Part shown: positions 34,775 to 44,695 of the stretch, in pieces | Layout of the letters: each line of letters opens with the position of its first letter | Numbering within the stretch: the stretch's first letter is position 1 | Source: Nakamurella endophytica | Lineage (GTDB): Bacteria; Actinomycetota; Actinomycetes; Mycobacteriales; Nakamurellaceae | Direction of reading: 5' to 3' | Assembly: GCF_014646215.1 (NCBI RefSeq) | Contig: NZ_BMNA01000012.1 | Span: 35,696 to 99,695 of the forward strand | DNA: 64,000 bases | Notes under the pieces: model-generated | Told to the model about the DNA's origin: nothing | Seen by the model: the letters and a program-made list of their open reading frames with translations, nothing else | Databases searched by the model: none | Position numbers and translations under genes: made by a program

Positions 34775-36301
34775 ATGTCCCATCCCGTCCGACCGACCTC
34801 CGGACCGGCGGCGTCCGGCGGCCCCGTGGCCGACGCCGAGATCCTGGATCGCGACGAGCTGTCCGGCGTCGACGTCGACGACGCGCAGCTGACCCAGCCG
34901 GAGCCGGTCAAGCTGCACGACGGCAGCTTCATCAGCCGGCTCACCACCGGCACCGGCGCGTTCAACGTGCTGGGGCTGCGCAAGTACTCGTACTGGTTCT
35001 CGGCCGCACTGGTCGTGCTGTCGATCCTGGCCATCGCCCTGCTGGGCTTCAACCTGGGCATCGATTTCAAGGGCGGCACCCGGCTGACGTTCGTGCCGCA
35101 GCCCGGGACCGATCCGTCGATCGCCCAGGTCACCCAGGCCGTCGCCGGCGTCGGCATCTCCGACCCCACGGTGCAGACGGTGGGCTCCGGCGGCGCCCGG
35201 TCGATCCAGATCAGCTCCGAGGCGCTGAGCCCGGAGACGATCACCGCCGCCAAGCGCACGCTGACCAGCACCTTCGGCCTGACGAACCCGGTGTCGGACT
35301 CCGCCGTCTCGGAAACCTGGGGCTCGGAGATCTCGTCGCGGGCGATCATCGGCGTGCTGATCTTCCTGGTGCTGGTCGCGCTGTTCATCTGGATCCGCTA
35401 CGAGCGGCGGGCCGCGGTCGGCGCCGTGGTCTCGACGCTCCAGGTGATCATCGTGACCGCCGGCATCTACGCGGCGGTCGGCTTCGAGGTCACCCCGGCC
35501 ACCGTCATCGGGCTGCTGACCATCCTCGGCTTCTCGCTCTACGACACCGTCGTGGTCTACGACAAGGTGCAGGAGAACACCCGCGGGTTGTTCACGACGA
35601 CCCGCCGGACCTACCCGGAAGCGGCCAACCTGGCCATCAACCAGACCCTGATGCGGTCGATCAACACGTCGCTCATCGCCCTGCTGCCGGTCGCCGGGCT
35701 GCTGGTCGCGGGTGTGGTGATCCTCGGCTCGGGGACCCTGAAGGACCTGTCGCTGGTCATGCTCGTCGGCATGCTGGTCGGCGCCTACTCGTCGCTGCTG
35801 ATCGCCGTGCCGATCGCGGTGGACCTGCGGATGCGCGAGCCGCAGATCCGTGCGCACACCGCGCGGGTGCTGGCCAAGCGCCGGCACGACGGCCTGGTGG
35901 TGGACGCCGACGGCGACCCGGTGCGGACGACCGTCGGTACCGGGACGGCCACCGGAGGCACGGCGGCTCCTCGCGCGGCCGTCGGGACCGCGCCGGCCGC
36001 GGCCCGCACCGGCCGCCCGGCGGCACCCCGGCCGGGCGTCAAGCCCCAGCGTCCGGCGCAGGCCCGCACCTCCGCGGCCGCCGCTCCGGGCGTCGCCGGC
36101 AGCCCGGCCCGCGGTGCGTCGTCCGGGACCGCTGGCGGCGCCACGCCGACGACCTCGACCGGCAGCAGCCGCGGCGCCACCCCGACGACCTCGGCGGGGA
36201 CGGCCGGCGCCGGCGCCGGTGCGACCGCCGGGCGACCCGCGGGCAAGCGCGCGTCGGGCGGGACCCGCGGGGCCCGACCCATCGGCAAGCGGTCGCGCTG
36301 A
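34775..36301 (+). CDS. secF: Protein translocase subunit SecF
   Basis: Partner of SecD, 508 residues. A head of about 65 residues precedes the first helix; FNLGIDFKGGTRLTFV is the conserved post-helix motif and TPATVIGLLTILGFSLYDTVVVYDKV is the SecF signature. The last 130 residues are a low-complexity Ala/Thr/Gly/Arg-rich cytoplasmic tail with GATPTTS-type repeats, ending strongly basic. ATG with AAGGAGG upstream, one base after the secD stop. The order yajC-secD-secF-apt-rel is conserved in actinobacteria. Confidence 0.95.
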   Translation: MSHPVRPTSGPAASGGPVADAEILDRDELSGVDVDDAQLTQPEPVKLHDGSFISRLTTGTGAFNVLGLRKYSYWFSAALVVLSILAIALLGFNLGIDFKGGTRLTFVPQPGTDPSIAQVTQAVAGVGISDPTVQTVGSGGARSIQISSEALSPETITAAKRTLTSTFGLTNPVSDSAVSETWGSEISSRAIIGVLIFLVLVALFIWIRYERRAAVGAVVSTLQVIIVTAGIYAAVGFEVTPATVIGLLTILGFSLYDTVVVYDKVQENTRGLFTTTRRTYPEAANLAINQTLMRSINTSLIALLPVAGLLVAGVVILGSGTLKDLSLVMLVGMLVGAYSSLLIAVPIAVDLRMREPQIRAHTARVLAKRRHDGLVVDADGDPVRTTVGTGTATGGTAAPRAAVGTAPAAARTGRPAAPRPGVKPQRPAQARTSAAAAPGVAGSPARGASSGTAGGATPTTSTGSSRGATPTTSAGTAGAGAGATAGRPAGKRASGGTRGARPIGKRSR

Positions 36302-36849
36302 GCACGGGCGCCGCCGGCCCGGACGTCCTGGAGGCGGCCGGCGCCGCGATCGACCGCCTGGTGCGGGTGCAGCAGGACTTCCCGATCCCCGGCGTGCTGT
36401 TCCGCGACCTGACGCCGGTGCTCGCCGACGCCGCGGCCCTGCGGGCGGTCACCCGGGCGCTGGCCCACGCGCACGGACCGGTCGACGTCGTCGCGGGGCT
36501 CGAGTCCCGCGGGTTCCTGCTCGCCGCCGCAGCGGCCGCCGTCCTCGGCACGGGCGTGCTGGCCGTCCGCAAGCCCGGCAAACTGCCCGGTGATGTGCTG
36601 AGCGAGTCCTTCGAGCTGGAGTACGGCACCGGCACGTTCCAGGTGCACCCGTCCGACGTGCCCGACGGCGCCCGCGTACTGGTCCTGGACGACGTCCTGG
36701 CCACCGGCGGGTCCGCGACCGCGGCCTGCCGGCTGGTCGAACGGGCGGGCGGCACCGTCGCCGGCGTGGCGGTGGCCATCGAGCTCGTCGACCTCGGCGG
36801 GCGCGCGGCGCTCGGCCCCGTCCCGCTCGTCGCGCTGCGCCGCTGGTGA
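36298..36849 (+). CDS. apt: Adenine phosphoribosyltransferase
   Basis: Salvage enzyme joining adenine to PRPP, 183 residues from the proposed start. Conserved parts: QQDFPIPGVLFRDLTPVLAD, ESRGFLLA, VRKPGKLPG and the PRPP loop VLVLDDVLATGGSATAA. The first standard codon, GTG at 36361, removes the N-terminal helix (VLEAAGAAIDRLVRV) that family members have. A CTG at 36298 overlaps the secF stop as CTGA and would restore it, so I extend to that codon with moderate certainty. It lies between secF and rel, as in mycobacteria. Confidence 0.92.
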   Translation: MSTGAAGPDVLEAAGAAIDRLVRVQQDFPIPGVLFRDLTPVLADAAALRAVTRALAHAHGPVDVVAGLESRGFLLAAAAAAVLGTGVLAVRKPGKLPGDVLSESFELEYGTGTFQVHPSDVPDGARVLVLDDVLATGGSATAACRLVERAGGTVAGVAVAIELVDLGGRAALGPVPLVALRRW

Positions 36850-36928
36850 CCGTCGTCGGTGATCGCGCCGGTGACCGTCCCGGCTGGTCGCCGATGATCG
36901 ACGCGCCCGCCGTCGCCGCCGGACCGCG

Positions 36929-36940
36929 CGGTTATCGTGG
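36929..36940 (+). promoter_or_regulatory. Candidate promoter of rel (shared CGGTTATCGTGG)
   Basis: Same 12 bases as before pgsA at 19632. The TATCGT -10 would start a leader of about 40 bases. It would let rel be expressed apart from the sec-apt genes. Confidence 0.5.
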
Positions 36941-36985
36941 ACCGGGGTCGCCGGTCACCGGCGAACGGACTGCCGGGAGGTGCGG

Positions 36986-39832
36986 ATGACGTCGGACGCC
37001 GCCACAGGGCACACCACGACCACCGGCAGCAGGTCCGCGGTGCTCGAGGACCCGGCCGCGACGACCGCCGCCTCGGCCGGGCCCGCCGCGGCGGACGTCG
37101 CCGCGGGTCGCCCGCACCCGGCCGCCGACGCACCGGCCGCACACCGCCCGACGCCGCGCCGCGGTCCCCGGCACGCCCTCGACGAGGACGAGCACCCGAC
37201 GCCGACCCCGACGCCGGGGGTCGGCGCCCCGACCGGGCGGCCGTCCCCGGAGAGCGCCCCGGCCCGGGCCGACGGGTCCCCGGCCGGTGTGCCGTCCGCC
37301 GCGACCGCGATCCCGGTCGGCGCTCCGACCGCGGCGCCCGCGTCCACCGTGACAGCGCCGTCCACCGCGGCGCCCGCGTCCACCGCGGCGCCCGCGTCCA
37401 CCGCGGCGCCCGCGCCCACCACCCCGCCCGCGCCCGCCGACGCGGCACCGGCCGCCGCCACCGTCGCCTCGGCTCCCACCCGGCCGGCGCCCCGTCCCGC
37501 CCCGCGACCGGGCACCACGCCCGAGGCGGCGCCGGACCGCCCGGTCAACCACGGCGCCTCGCCGATCGCCGAGCCGGCACCGTCGGCCACCCGGCGCATC
37601 CGCAACCGGCTGGCCCGCCGGATGAGCGGCCAGCGCACCATGGCGTCGGCGCCGGCCGGGCGCACCGTGCTCGAGCCGCTGTTCGCCTCGCACCGGGCGC
37701 TGCACCCCAAGGCCGACCTCAAGCTGCTGGAGCGCGCCTACGAGGTGGCGGAGGTGGCGCACCGCGGCCAGTTCCGCCGGTCCGGCGACCCGTACATCAC
37801 CCATCCGCTGGCCGTCGCGACGATCCTGGCGGATCTAGGGATGGACACCACGACGCTGGTCGCGGCGCTGCTGCACGACACCGTCGAGGACACCGCGTTC
37901 ACCAAGGAGCAGGTGTCGGCCGAGTTCGGGCCGGAGGTGGCGCACCTGGTGGACGGCGTGACCAAGCTCGACAAGGTCACCTTCGGCGACGCCACCGAGG
38001 CGGAGACCATCCGGAAGATGATCATCGCCATGGCCCAGGACCCCCGGGTCCTGGTGATCAAGCTCGCCGACCGGCTGCACAACATGCGCACCATGCGGTT
38101 CCTGCCGCCGGACAAGCAGGCCCGCAAGGCGCGGGAGACGCTGGATGTGCTGGCGCCGCTGGCACACCGGCTGGGCATGTCCACGATCAAGTGGGAGCTC
38201 GAGGACCTGGCGTTCGCGATCCTGCACTCCAAGCGCTACGACGAGATCGTCCGGCTGGTGGCCGACCGGGCCCCGTCGCGGGACACCTACCTGGCCGAGG
38301 TCACCGCCCAGCTGCAGACCGAGCTGGCCGCCGCCAAGATCCCCGCCGAGGTGGTCGGCCGTGGCAAGCACTACTACTCGATCTACCAGAAGATGCAGGT
38401 CCGCGGCCGCGAGTTCGACGAGATCCACGACCTGGTGGCGGTGCGGATCCTGGTCGGTACGGTGCGCGAGTGCTACGCCGCGATGGGCGTCGTCCACGCC
38501 ATGTGGGCGCCGATGCCCGGCCGGTTCAAGGACTACATCGCCCAGCCGCGGTACGGCGTCTACCAGTCGCTGCACACCACGGTGATCGGCCCGCAGGGCA
38601 AGCCGCTGGAGGTGCAGATCCGCACGCTGGACATGCACCACACCGCCGAGTACGGCATCGCCAGCCACTGGCGCTACAAGGAGACCAGGGGCACCCACAC
38701 CGGGACCGCCACCTCGGTCGACGAGATGGCGTGGATGCGGCAGCTGCTCGACTGGCAGCGGGAGGCCGGCGACCCCGGCGAGTTCCTGGACAGCCTGCGG
38801 TACGAGATGGCGACCAGCGAGATCTTCGTCTTCACGCCCAAGGGCGACGTGCAGACGTTGCCGGCCGGCGCCACCCCGGTCGACTTCGCCTACGCCGTCC
38901 ACACCGAGGTCGGCAACCGCTGCATCGGCGCCAAGGTCGACGGCCGGCTGGTGCCGCTGGAGAAGCAGCTGTCCAACGGGCAGATCGTCGAGATCTTCAC
39001 CTCCAAGGCGCCGAACGCCGGCCCGACCTGGGACTGGCTGAAGTTCGTCAAGTCGTCCAGGGCCAAGACCAAGATCCGGCAGTACTTCGCCAAGGAACGG
39101 CGCGAGGAGGCGGTCGACACCGGCAAGGACGCCATCGCCAAGGCCGCCCGCCGCGAGGGGCTGCCCATCCAGCGGCTGATCTCGCACGACACCCTGGCCG
39201 CGGCGGCGCACGAGCTGGGCTACCGGGACATCACGGCGCTGTACGCAGCGGTGGGCGAGAACCACATCGCGCCGAAGACCGTGGTGACCCGGGTGGTCTC
39301 GCTGCTCGGCGGCGCCGAGGAGGCCGGCGAGGTCGTCGCGGAGCGGTCCGCTCCGGCGGTCGCCCGGCGCCGGCCCAGCACCGATGCCGGGGTGCTGGTC
39401 AAGGGCATCTCCGACATCCAGGTCAAGCTCGCCAAGTGCTGCACCCCGGTGCCCGGCGACGACATCCTGGGCTTCGTCACCAAGGGCGGCGGCGTCTCGG
39501 TGCACCGCGTCGACTGCACGAACGCGGAGGCCCTGCGCGGCGAGGAGGACCGGCTGATCCCGGTCGCCTGGGACCCGAACTCCGCGTCGGTGTTCCTGGT
39601 GACGGTGCAGGTCGAGGCGCTGGACCGGCACCGGCTGCTGTCGGACATCACCAAGACGCTGGCCGACGAGAAGGTCAACATCCTGTCGGCCAACCTGTCG
39701 ATGTCCAAGGATCGGATGGCGATCTCGCGGTTCTCGTTCGAGATGGCCGATCCCAAGCACCTGGGACACCTGCTGCGGGCGATCCGCGGCGTCGAGGGTG
39801 TCTACGACGTCTACCGGGTCACCAGCGCCTGA
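36986..39832 (+). CDS. rel: Bifunctional (p)ppGpp synthetase/hydrolase (RelA/SpoT homologue)
   Basis: Makes and degrades (p)ppGpp in the stringent response; cytoplasmic and ribosome-associated. Length 948, longer than the usual 740-790 because of an Ala/Pro/Thr-rich head of about 225 residues with three STAAPA repeats. Then the hydrolase domain ([30 protein letters not shown] with the HD pair near residue 296), synthetase domain ([31 protein letters not shown]), TGS ([23 protein letters not shown]), the zinc-finger-like CCTPVPGD and a C-terminal ACT domain. Both catalytic sites look intact. ATG 36986 has GGGAGG five bases upstream. Its 3' end overlaps the convergent gene by 14 bases. Confidence 0.96.
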   Translation: MTSDAATGHTTTTGSRSAVLEDPAATTAASAGPAAADVAAGRPHPAADAPAAHRPTPRRGPRHALDEDEHPTPTPTPGVGAPTGRPSPESAPARADGSPAGVPSAATAIPVGAPTAAPASTVTAPSTAAPASTAAPASTAAPAPTTPPAPADAAPAAATVASAPTRPAPRPAPRPGTTPEAAPDRPVNHGASPIAEPAPSATRRIRNRLARRMSGQRTMASAPAGRTVLEPLFASHRALHPKADLKLLERAYEVAEVAHRGQFRRSGDPYITHPLAVATILADLGMDTTTLVAALLHDTVEDTAFTKEQVSAEFGPEVAHLVDGVTKLDKVTFGDATEAETIRKMIIAMAQDPRVLVIKLADRLHNMRTMRFLPPDKQARKARETLDVLAPLAHRLGMSTIKWELEDLAFAILHSKRYDEIVRLVADRAPSRDTYLAEVTAQLQTELAAAKIPAEVVGRGKHYYSIYQKMQVRGREFDEIHDLVAVRILVGTVRECYAAMGVVHAMWAPMPGRFKDYIAQPRYGVYQSLHTTVIGPQGKPLEVQIRTLDMHHTAEYGIASHWRYKETRGTHTGTATSVDEMAWMRQLLDWQREAGDPGEFLDSLRYEMATSEIFVFTPKGDVQTLPAGATPVDFAYAVHTEVGNRCIGAKVDGRLVPLEKQLSNGQIVEIFTSKAPNAGPTWDWLKFVKSSRAKTKIRQYFAKERREEAVDTGKDAIAKAARREGLPIQRLISHDTLAAAAHELGYRDITALYAAVGENHIAPKTVVTRVVSLLGGAEEAGEVVAERSAPAVARRRPSTDAGVLVKGISDIQVKLAKCCTPVPGDDILGFVTKGGGVSVHRVDCTNAEALRGEEDRLIPVAWDPNSASVFLVTVQVEALDRHRLLSDITKTLADEKVNILSANLSMSKDRMAISRFSFEMADPKHLGHLLRAIRGVEGVYDVYRVTSA
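37361..37414. repeat. 18-base tandem repeat in the rel head region
   Basis: Three exact copies of an 18-base unit (37361-37378, 37379-37396, 37397-37414) encoding STAAPA each time. It is in frame and likely to vary in copy number between strains. Confidence 0.85.
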
Positions 39833-42560
39833 CCCGGCCCGCGGCGGACGCCGGGCTCCCAGCCGGACGTCGCGGCGGCGGCAGCGTCGCCCCGTCGACC
39901 GGTGCGGTGGGTGCGGCGCCGGTCGGCGGGTGTCCGGTCGGCGCCTGTCCGGTGGGCGGCGCCACGCCGTGCCCCGCGCCGGGATCCGGTGGCACCGCTG
40001 CGCGGGACACGGTGTCGCACAACGGCCAGAGCCCGTCGTCGTCCCAGTAGCCGGTGTGGCTGCGCACCTTCGGCGGGTTCTGTCCGTAGACGTACCACCG
40101 GGCACCGGGATCGGGTAGCAGCGCGTCGACCGCCGGCCGGCCGGGGCCGTCGACCGGGCCGCCGATGTAGTCGGTGAGGTAGTAGGCGTTGCGCCAGCGG
40201 ACCGCCCCGACGCCGCTGCGGCCGGTGGCCAGCGAGGCGAACACGGCGTCGCAGAAGTAGGCCGGGAAGGCCCACTGGTAGAGCGTGCGCAGCGGCGAGC
40301 CGAAGGTGAGCAGGCCGATCGCCGGCTCCGGGCGGAGGGCGTCGCGGTCCGACCGCCGCACCAACGCCGCCGCGGCGAGGATCGAGCCCTGGCTGTGCGC
40401 GGCCAGCACCACCCGTCCGCCGTGGTCGTGCAGGTAGAACACCCGGCGCAGCAGCTCGGGCACGGCGCGCTCGGTGTACGACGGCGGCGCGAACGGGTGG
40501 AACGACCGGGGGAAGAACGTGCCGACGTCCCGCAGCACGCCGAGCACGCGGCGCCGGCGGACGTTGCGCCACGAGCCGTACAGCAGGGCGAGCAGGCCCG
40601 GCGGGATGAGCAGGGCCAGCGTCACGCCGACGTAGGTGGCGAAGACCGGGGTGCGGCCGTCGCTCCAGATCAGGTACTCGAACACGGCGACCACCACCAC
40701 GCAGGCGACGACCATCGTGGTGAGCAGCACCGAGACGCGCTGGGTGCAGCGGGCCACGTACCGCCACTGCAGCACGGTGCGGACCCAGCGCACGCCGGCG
40801 CCGGGGGCCCGGCCCGGGCCGGTCCCGCCGTCCAGGGCGTCGGCGATCCAGGACCCGGGATCACCGATCCCGGTGCCGCCGGACGGCGCGGGCAGCGGGG
40901 GATAGCCCTCGGTCACCGACGCGGTCAGCCGGTCGGCGGTCGCGCCGAACCAGCGGCGTCGCCGACCGAGGACCACTGCGTAGCGGAGCCAGCCGGCGGC
41001 GAAGGTCGCGGCACCGGCCACCGCGGTGGCGAGCAGGCCGAGTACCAGCAGGGTGATCGCCGACTGGATCACCGGGTAGAGCCGGATGTCGATCGTGGCC
41101 TGCTGCCGCGGCGTCGTCTCGGCCAGGCTCCAGGTGATCGTGCCGTGGGCGTCGGCCACCGCGATGATCACGGCGAGCAGCACGGTGTTGGACAGGATCA
41201 CCGACAGCGCCAGCACGACGAAGGGCCCGCCCCAGCGGAACCGTGGTGTCCGGCCTGCGGCGGTCCGGCCGGCACGGTAGGCACCGTGGGCACGGTGGGC
41301 ACGGCCCGCACGGCGCGCACCGCCGACATGGCCGGCACGGTGGGCACGGCGGGCACGGCCCGGTGGCCGCCGGCGCAGGGCCGGGTACACCAGCAGCGGC
41401 ACCAGGAGCAGGAACGTCACCGCCCACGCCGTGTTGATGGACGCGCGCATGCCCGGCGTCTGACCGATCCACGGGCCGGCCGTCACGGCCGGTTGCAGCC
41501 AGCCGAAGACCGCAGCGCACATCGACGAGGCGGCCGCCGCGCCGAGCACCGCGGCGGTGGCGACCGGTCGGGACCGGTCCGCGCCGAGCAGCACCAGCAC
41601 ACCGAGCGCGCCGCCGCCGCCGAGGACCCACGCGGCCATCAGCCACGGCGTCGCGGTGGACCACCCGTGCCGTGCGCTCGTCGCCGCGGCGCACGAGGCC
41701 AGGGTCAGCGCCACGGTCACCAGCCCGGTGGCCAGGTGCAGGCGGGTCAGCTGGGCATGCGCCACCCGCCCGTCCCAGAACCGCCCGTGCGCCAGCCCGC
41801 CGGGCAACCGGGCGGCGGGCGACTCGGGCGGCCCGTCGACGGTGCGCCCGGTGGCCTCGGTGCCGCCGGTGCTCGCGGGGCCGCCGGTCGCGCCGGGGCC
41901 GGCGGCGACGGTGGGTGGCTCGACCCGCTCGTACCTGCTCCTGGACCGGGCGGCGAGGATGCCGAACGACGCCAGCAGCAGCACCGCGACCGAGGCGGCG
42001 AGCACCAGCCGGCGGCCCGGGTGGTCGACGACCCCGGACCAGGTCAGCGGCCAGGTCCACCAGTGCGCCGACCGGCAGGCGGACTGGTTGCCGCACTGGT
42101 AGGCCAGCACGTCCAGCAGCAGCAGGTCGACCGCCACGAAGACGGTGACGGTGACGGCCACGCCGGCCGCGCGGGCCGCCCAGAAGTACGGGCGGGTCAC
42201 CGGCCGCCGATCGGCGCGGGGCTGCAGTGGTCCGGCGGGACGGTCCGGGTCGGCGGGCCGTTCGCGGTGGGGGTCCGGGGCGTCGTCGTGGGGCGCCGCC
42301 ATCCAGCCGGCCAGGTTGGCCAGCATGAAGGGCAGCATCAGCATCCACAGGATCCGCGTCCGGCTGCGGGAGGTCAGCCCGCCCCAGGAGTACGCCTCGA
42401 CGTGGCGTCCGCGGTCGTCGGCGGTGCGGTAGAAGCCCGCGGTGCGGTCACCGGCCACCTGCCGCGGCGACAGGTCGCGCAGGACGGCCTCCGGCGTGGA
42501 GCCACCCACCCCGTGCACGCGGATCTCGGTGATGCCCGTGGTGTCCGTGGACGCCGTCAT
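39819..42560 (-). CDS. Large multi-pass membrane protein with alpha/beta-hydrolase-like C-terminal domain
   Basis: Protein of 913 residues that I cannot assign to a named family. The first 45 residues ([18 protein letters not shown]) resemble the start of a hydrolase-like domain, and the C-terminal third has [18 protein letters not shown], a G/A-x-S-x-G nucleophile elbow, with [10 protein letters not shown] after it and [12 protein letters not shown] further on. Between them lie about ten hydrophobic helices in groups and several low-complexity linkers, one made of Arg/Ala/His/Gly repeats. This looks like a lipase-type hydrolase split around a membrane domain. ATG with AGGGGGCC upstream. Convergent and slightly overlapping with rel; alone in its transcription unit. 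Confidence 0.8.
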   Translation of the reverse strand: MTASTDTTGITEIRVHGVGGSTPEAVLRDLSPRQVAGDRTAGFYRTADDRGRHVEAYSWGGLTSRSRTRILWMLMLPFMLANLAGWMAAPHDDAPDPHRERPADPDRPAGPLQPRADRRPVTRPYFWAARAAGVAVTVTVFVAVDLLLLDVLAYQCGNQSACRSAHWWTWPLTWSGVVDHPGRRLVLAASVAVLLLASFGILAARSRSRYERVEPPTVAAGPGATGGPASTGGTEATGRTVDGPPESPAARLPGGLAHGRFWDGRVAHAQLTRLHLATGLVTVALTLASCAAATSARHGWSTATPWLMAAWVLGGGGALGVLVLLGADRSRPVATAAVLGAAAASSMCAAVFGWLQPAVTAGPWIGQTPGMRASINTAWAVTFLLLVPLLVYPALRRRPPGRARRAHRAGHVGGARRAGRAHRAHGAYRAGRTAAGRTPRFRWGGPFVVLALSVILSNTVLLAVIIAVADAHGTITWSLAETTPRQQATIDIRLYPVIQSAITLLVLGLLATAVAGAATFAAGWLRYAVVLGRRRRWFGATADRLTASVTEGYPPLPAPSGGTGIGDPGSWIADALDGGTGPGRAPGAGVRWVRTVLQWRYVARCTQRVSVLLTTMVVACVVVVAVFEYLIWSDGRTPVFATYVGVTLALLIPPGLLALLYGSWRNVRRRRVLGVLRDVGTFFPRSFHPFAPPSYTERAVPELLRRVFYLHDHGGRVVLAAHSQGSILAAAALVRRSDRDALRPEPAIGLLTFGSPLRTLYQWAFPAYFCDAVFASLATGRSGVGAVRWRNAYYLTDYIGGPVDGPGRPAVDALLPDPGARWYVYGQNPPKVRSHTGYWDDDGLWPLCDTVSRAAVPPDPGAGHGVAPPTGQAPTGHPPTGAAPTAPVDGATLPPPRRPAGSPASAAGRVRRW
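41271..41360. repeat. GGCACGGTG-type minisatellite inside the large membrane protein gene
   Basis: About ten imperfect copies of a 9-10-base unit (GGCACGGTG, GGCACGGCG, CGCACGGCG). It encodes an Arg/Ala/His/Gly-rich linker between membrane segments. Unit lengths are mixed, so copy changes could shift the frame. Confidence 0.75.
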
Positions 42561-42700
42561 GGTGGCCCCCTGGCAGGCCCGGGTCGCCCGGCCGGCGACA
42601 TCGCCGATCCTGAGGCACGGCGGCCCGCGGCGATACCCGGCGTCCGGTGGATCCCGCCGAGGTGCCGACGGGACGGACGGTCTCCCGAGTGCCCCGGAAG

Positions 42701-42758
42701 CGGACGTCCGTCAGCGGGCGGACCCGGGGCGGACGTCCGTCAGCGGGCGGACCCGGGG
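42701..42758. repeat. 29-base perfect tandem repeat
   Basis: Two exact head-to-tail copies (42701-42729 and 42730-42758), each containing the palindrome CGGACGTCCG. It lies in the 256-base gap between the cyclophilin stop and the large membrane protein start, both on the minus strand. It could end cyclophilin transcription or bind a protein; the rest of the gap shows nothing. Confidence 0.85.
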
Positions 42759-42816
42759 GCAGCCGCCGGACGCGGACGAGGCCGTCGTGGGCGCCCGTCG
42801 CGGGGTCGCCCGGCTA

Positions 42817-43779
42817 TCAGCCGGTGGAGGCGGCGGTCGTCGGCGTCCCGCCGGTCGCCGCACCCGACGCCCCGGGGGACGTCGTGCCGGATGCCGGCGG
42901 CGCCGAGGCCGCACCCGAGGAGGCCGCGCCGGACGCGGCCGTGCTCGGGTAGCTGCCGGTGCCCGCGGTGGCGTTCTCCGGCACGGTGACCGACGAGATG
43001 GCCACCTTCTCGTTCGGCGGACCGTCCTGCGCGTTCTTGGCCACGCCCTTGGCGGCGACCGCGTCGACCACCTTCATGCCGTCCGCCGACACCGTGCCGA
43101 GCACGGTGTAGCTCGGGTCCAGCGTCGAGTCCTTGTAGACGATGAAGAACTGCGAGCCGTTGGTGTCCGGGCCCGAGTTGGCCATCGCGATCGTGCCGAC
43201 CGGGTACTTGGTCGTCGCAGTGACCTCTCCCTTAAAGGTGTACCCGGGACCGCCGTTGCCCTTGCCCGACGGGTCGCCGCACTGCAGGATGTTCAGCCCC
43301 GGGCTGGAGGTCAGCCGCCAGCAGTCCGTCGAGTTGTAGAAGCCCTGCGACGCCAGGGACAGGAATGAGTTGACGGCGCACGGCGCGGTCGCCCGGTCCA
43401 GGGTCACCGGCACCGGCTGGTCGTTCAGCGTGAGGGTGACGTCCACCGTGCCCTTGTTCTCCGGCGAGAGGTTGGTGGGCGCGTTCACCGGCTTCACGGT
43501 CTTGGCGGCACTCGCCGTCGGGTAGGAGCAGGGTGTCGACGGCGTCGTGCTGGTCGGCGTGCCCGATCCGCTCGCGGCGCCGCCGTTGCCGCCGCCGGAG
43601 GCGCTGTCGGACTTGCGGGTGGTGATCAGCAGCACGGTCCCGGCCACCACCAGCACGGCGGCGACCACGCCGACGATGAGCAGCCGCTGCCGCCGCTGGC
43701 GGGCGGCCTCCTCGCGACGGACGAGTTGCCGTTCGAGCTTCCGCTTCGCGGCTTCCCGGCGCTGCTGGTTGGTGGGCAC
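42817..43779 (-). CDS. Membrane-anchored peptidyl-prolyl cis-trans isomerase (cyclophilin type)
   Basis: Protein of 320 residues. A basic, coiled N-terminus (AAKRKLERQLVRREEAARQRR) precedes one membrane helix near residue 35-55, so the catalytic domain faces outside. The cyclophilin fold shows DRATAPCAVNSFLSLASQGFY, LQCGDPSGKGNGGPGYTF, GTIAMANSGPDTNGSQFFIVY and YTVLGTVSADGMKVVD. The last 60 residues are Ala/Ser/Gly/Thr-rich. GTG 43779 has AGGAGG upstream; an ATG seven codons before is less well placed. The same gene stands between rel and the MBL gene in mycobacteria (PpiB). Confidence 0.93.
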   Translation of the reverse strand: MPTNQQRREAAKRKLERQLVRREEAARQRRQRLLIVGVVAAVLVVAGTVLLITTRKSDSASGGGNGGAASGSGTPTSTTPSTPCSYPTASAAKTVKPVNAPTNLSPENKGTVDVTLTLNDQPVPVTLDRATAPCAVNSFLSLASQGFYNSTDCWRLTSSPGLNILQCGDPSGKGNGGPGYTFKGEVTATTKYPVGTIAMANSGPDTNGSQFFIVYKDSTLDPSYTVLGTVSADGMKVVDAVAAKGVAKNAQDGPPNEKVAISSVTVPENATAGTGSYPSTAASGAASSGAASAPPASGTTSPGASGAATGGTPTTAASTG

Positions 43780-43835
43780 ACGTCCTCCTGCATTCCACAT
43801 CGGGCGGCCGCCGACCGGCGGTTCCCCGGCGCGCC

Positions 43836-43841
43836 AGTCTA
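43836..43841 (-). promoter_or_regulatory. Candidate -10 box of the cyclophilin gene
   Basis: TAGACT on the minus strand, about 57 bases before the cyclophilin start, in the divergent gap with the MBL gene. Confidence 0.5.
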
Positions 43842-43967
43842 GGTGAACGGTCCGGACGGACCCGCTCGGAACAGATGTGAACGCCCTGTGCGGAGCCCGC
43901 CCCGACCGGCGGGGCCGTCCCGGGTCGGACGGCCGTGGCCCGCCCCGGCGCGGACTACGGTGTCGCG

Positions 43968-44621
43968 GTGCTGATCGCGGGGTTCCCGGCCGGGGCGTTC
44001 CAGGCCAACTGCTACGTGGTCGCGCGCGCCGCGGGCGGCCCTTGCCTGGTGGTGGACCCCGGGCAGGACGCCGCGGCCCGGGTGCGGGAGATGCTGTCCG
44101 CGCACCGGTTGCGACCGGCGGCGGTCCTGTTGACCCACGGGCACCTGGACCACGTCGCGTCGGCGGCCGAGCTGTGCCGCGCGGCGGACGTGGCGGCGCA
44201 CCTGCACCCCGGCGACGACACCATGCTGGACGACCCGCTCGGTGCGCTGTCCCCGGACCTGCGCCACCTGTTCGCCGGCCTGGACGTGTCGGACCTGCGC
44301 CCGCCGGAGGTACGGCCGTTGGACGCCGACCTGGAGGTTGCGGGCATGTCCGTGGCGGTGGACCACACGCCGGGCCACACGCCGGGATCGGTGGTGCTGC
44401 GCCTCGCCGCGGACGGCGACCGTCCGGAGATCCTGTTCACGGGCGACACGCTCTTCGCCGGCTCGGTCGGCCGGACGGACCTGCCCGGCGGCTCGGCGGC
44501 GGAGCTCACCCGTTCGCTGCAGGTGCTGGCCGGCCGTCCGGAGGGCGCCGTCGTCCTGCCCGGCCACGGCCCCACGACGACCATCGGGGACGAGCGCCGG
44601 GGCAATCCCTCCCTGCGCTGA
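43968..44621 (+). CDS. MBL-fold metallo-hydrolase (glyoxalase II-like)
   Basis: Protein of 217 residues. The zinc-binding motif THGHLDH, a downstream His in [11 protein letters not shown], the Asp of [16 protein letters not shown] and a final His in [11 protein letters not shown] make a complete metallo-beta-lactamase fold. Such proteins hydrolyse thioesters such as S-lactoylglutathione or mycothiol adducts. The GTG at 43968 starts the typical LIAGFPAG strand; a frame open to 43935 adds ten unlike residues. It precedes hisS, as Rv2581c does in mycobacteria. Confidence 0.92.
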   Translation: MLIAGFPAGAFQANCYVVARAAGGPCLVVDPGQDAAARVREMLSAHRLRPAAVLLTHGHLDHVASAAELCRAADVAAHLHPGDDTMLDDPLGALSPDLRHLFAGLDVSDLRPPEVRPLDADLEVAGMSVAVDHTPGHTPGSVVLRLAADGDRPEILFTGDTLFAGSVGRTDLPGGSAAELTRSLQVLAGRPEGAVVLPGHGPTTTIGDERRGNPSLR

Positions 44622-44695
44622 GCGGCCACCCGCCGTCCCGGACCCGGGCCGGGCCGGCGGCCGGAGCACCGGGCCGGCTCGGGGAGAATGCGGGC

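Noticed and set aside
41271..41360. Possible CRISPR array in the short repeats
   Set aside because: Repeats are 9-10 bases and directly adjoining, with no spacers and no cas genes; it is a coding minisatellite.
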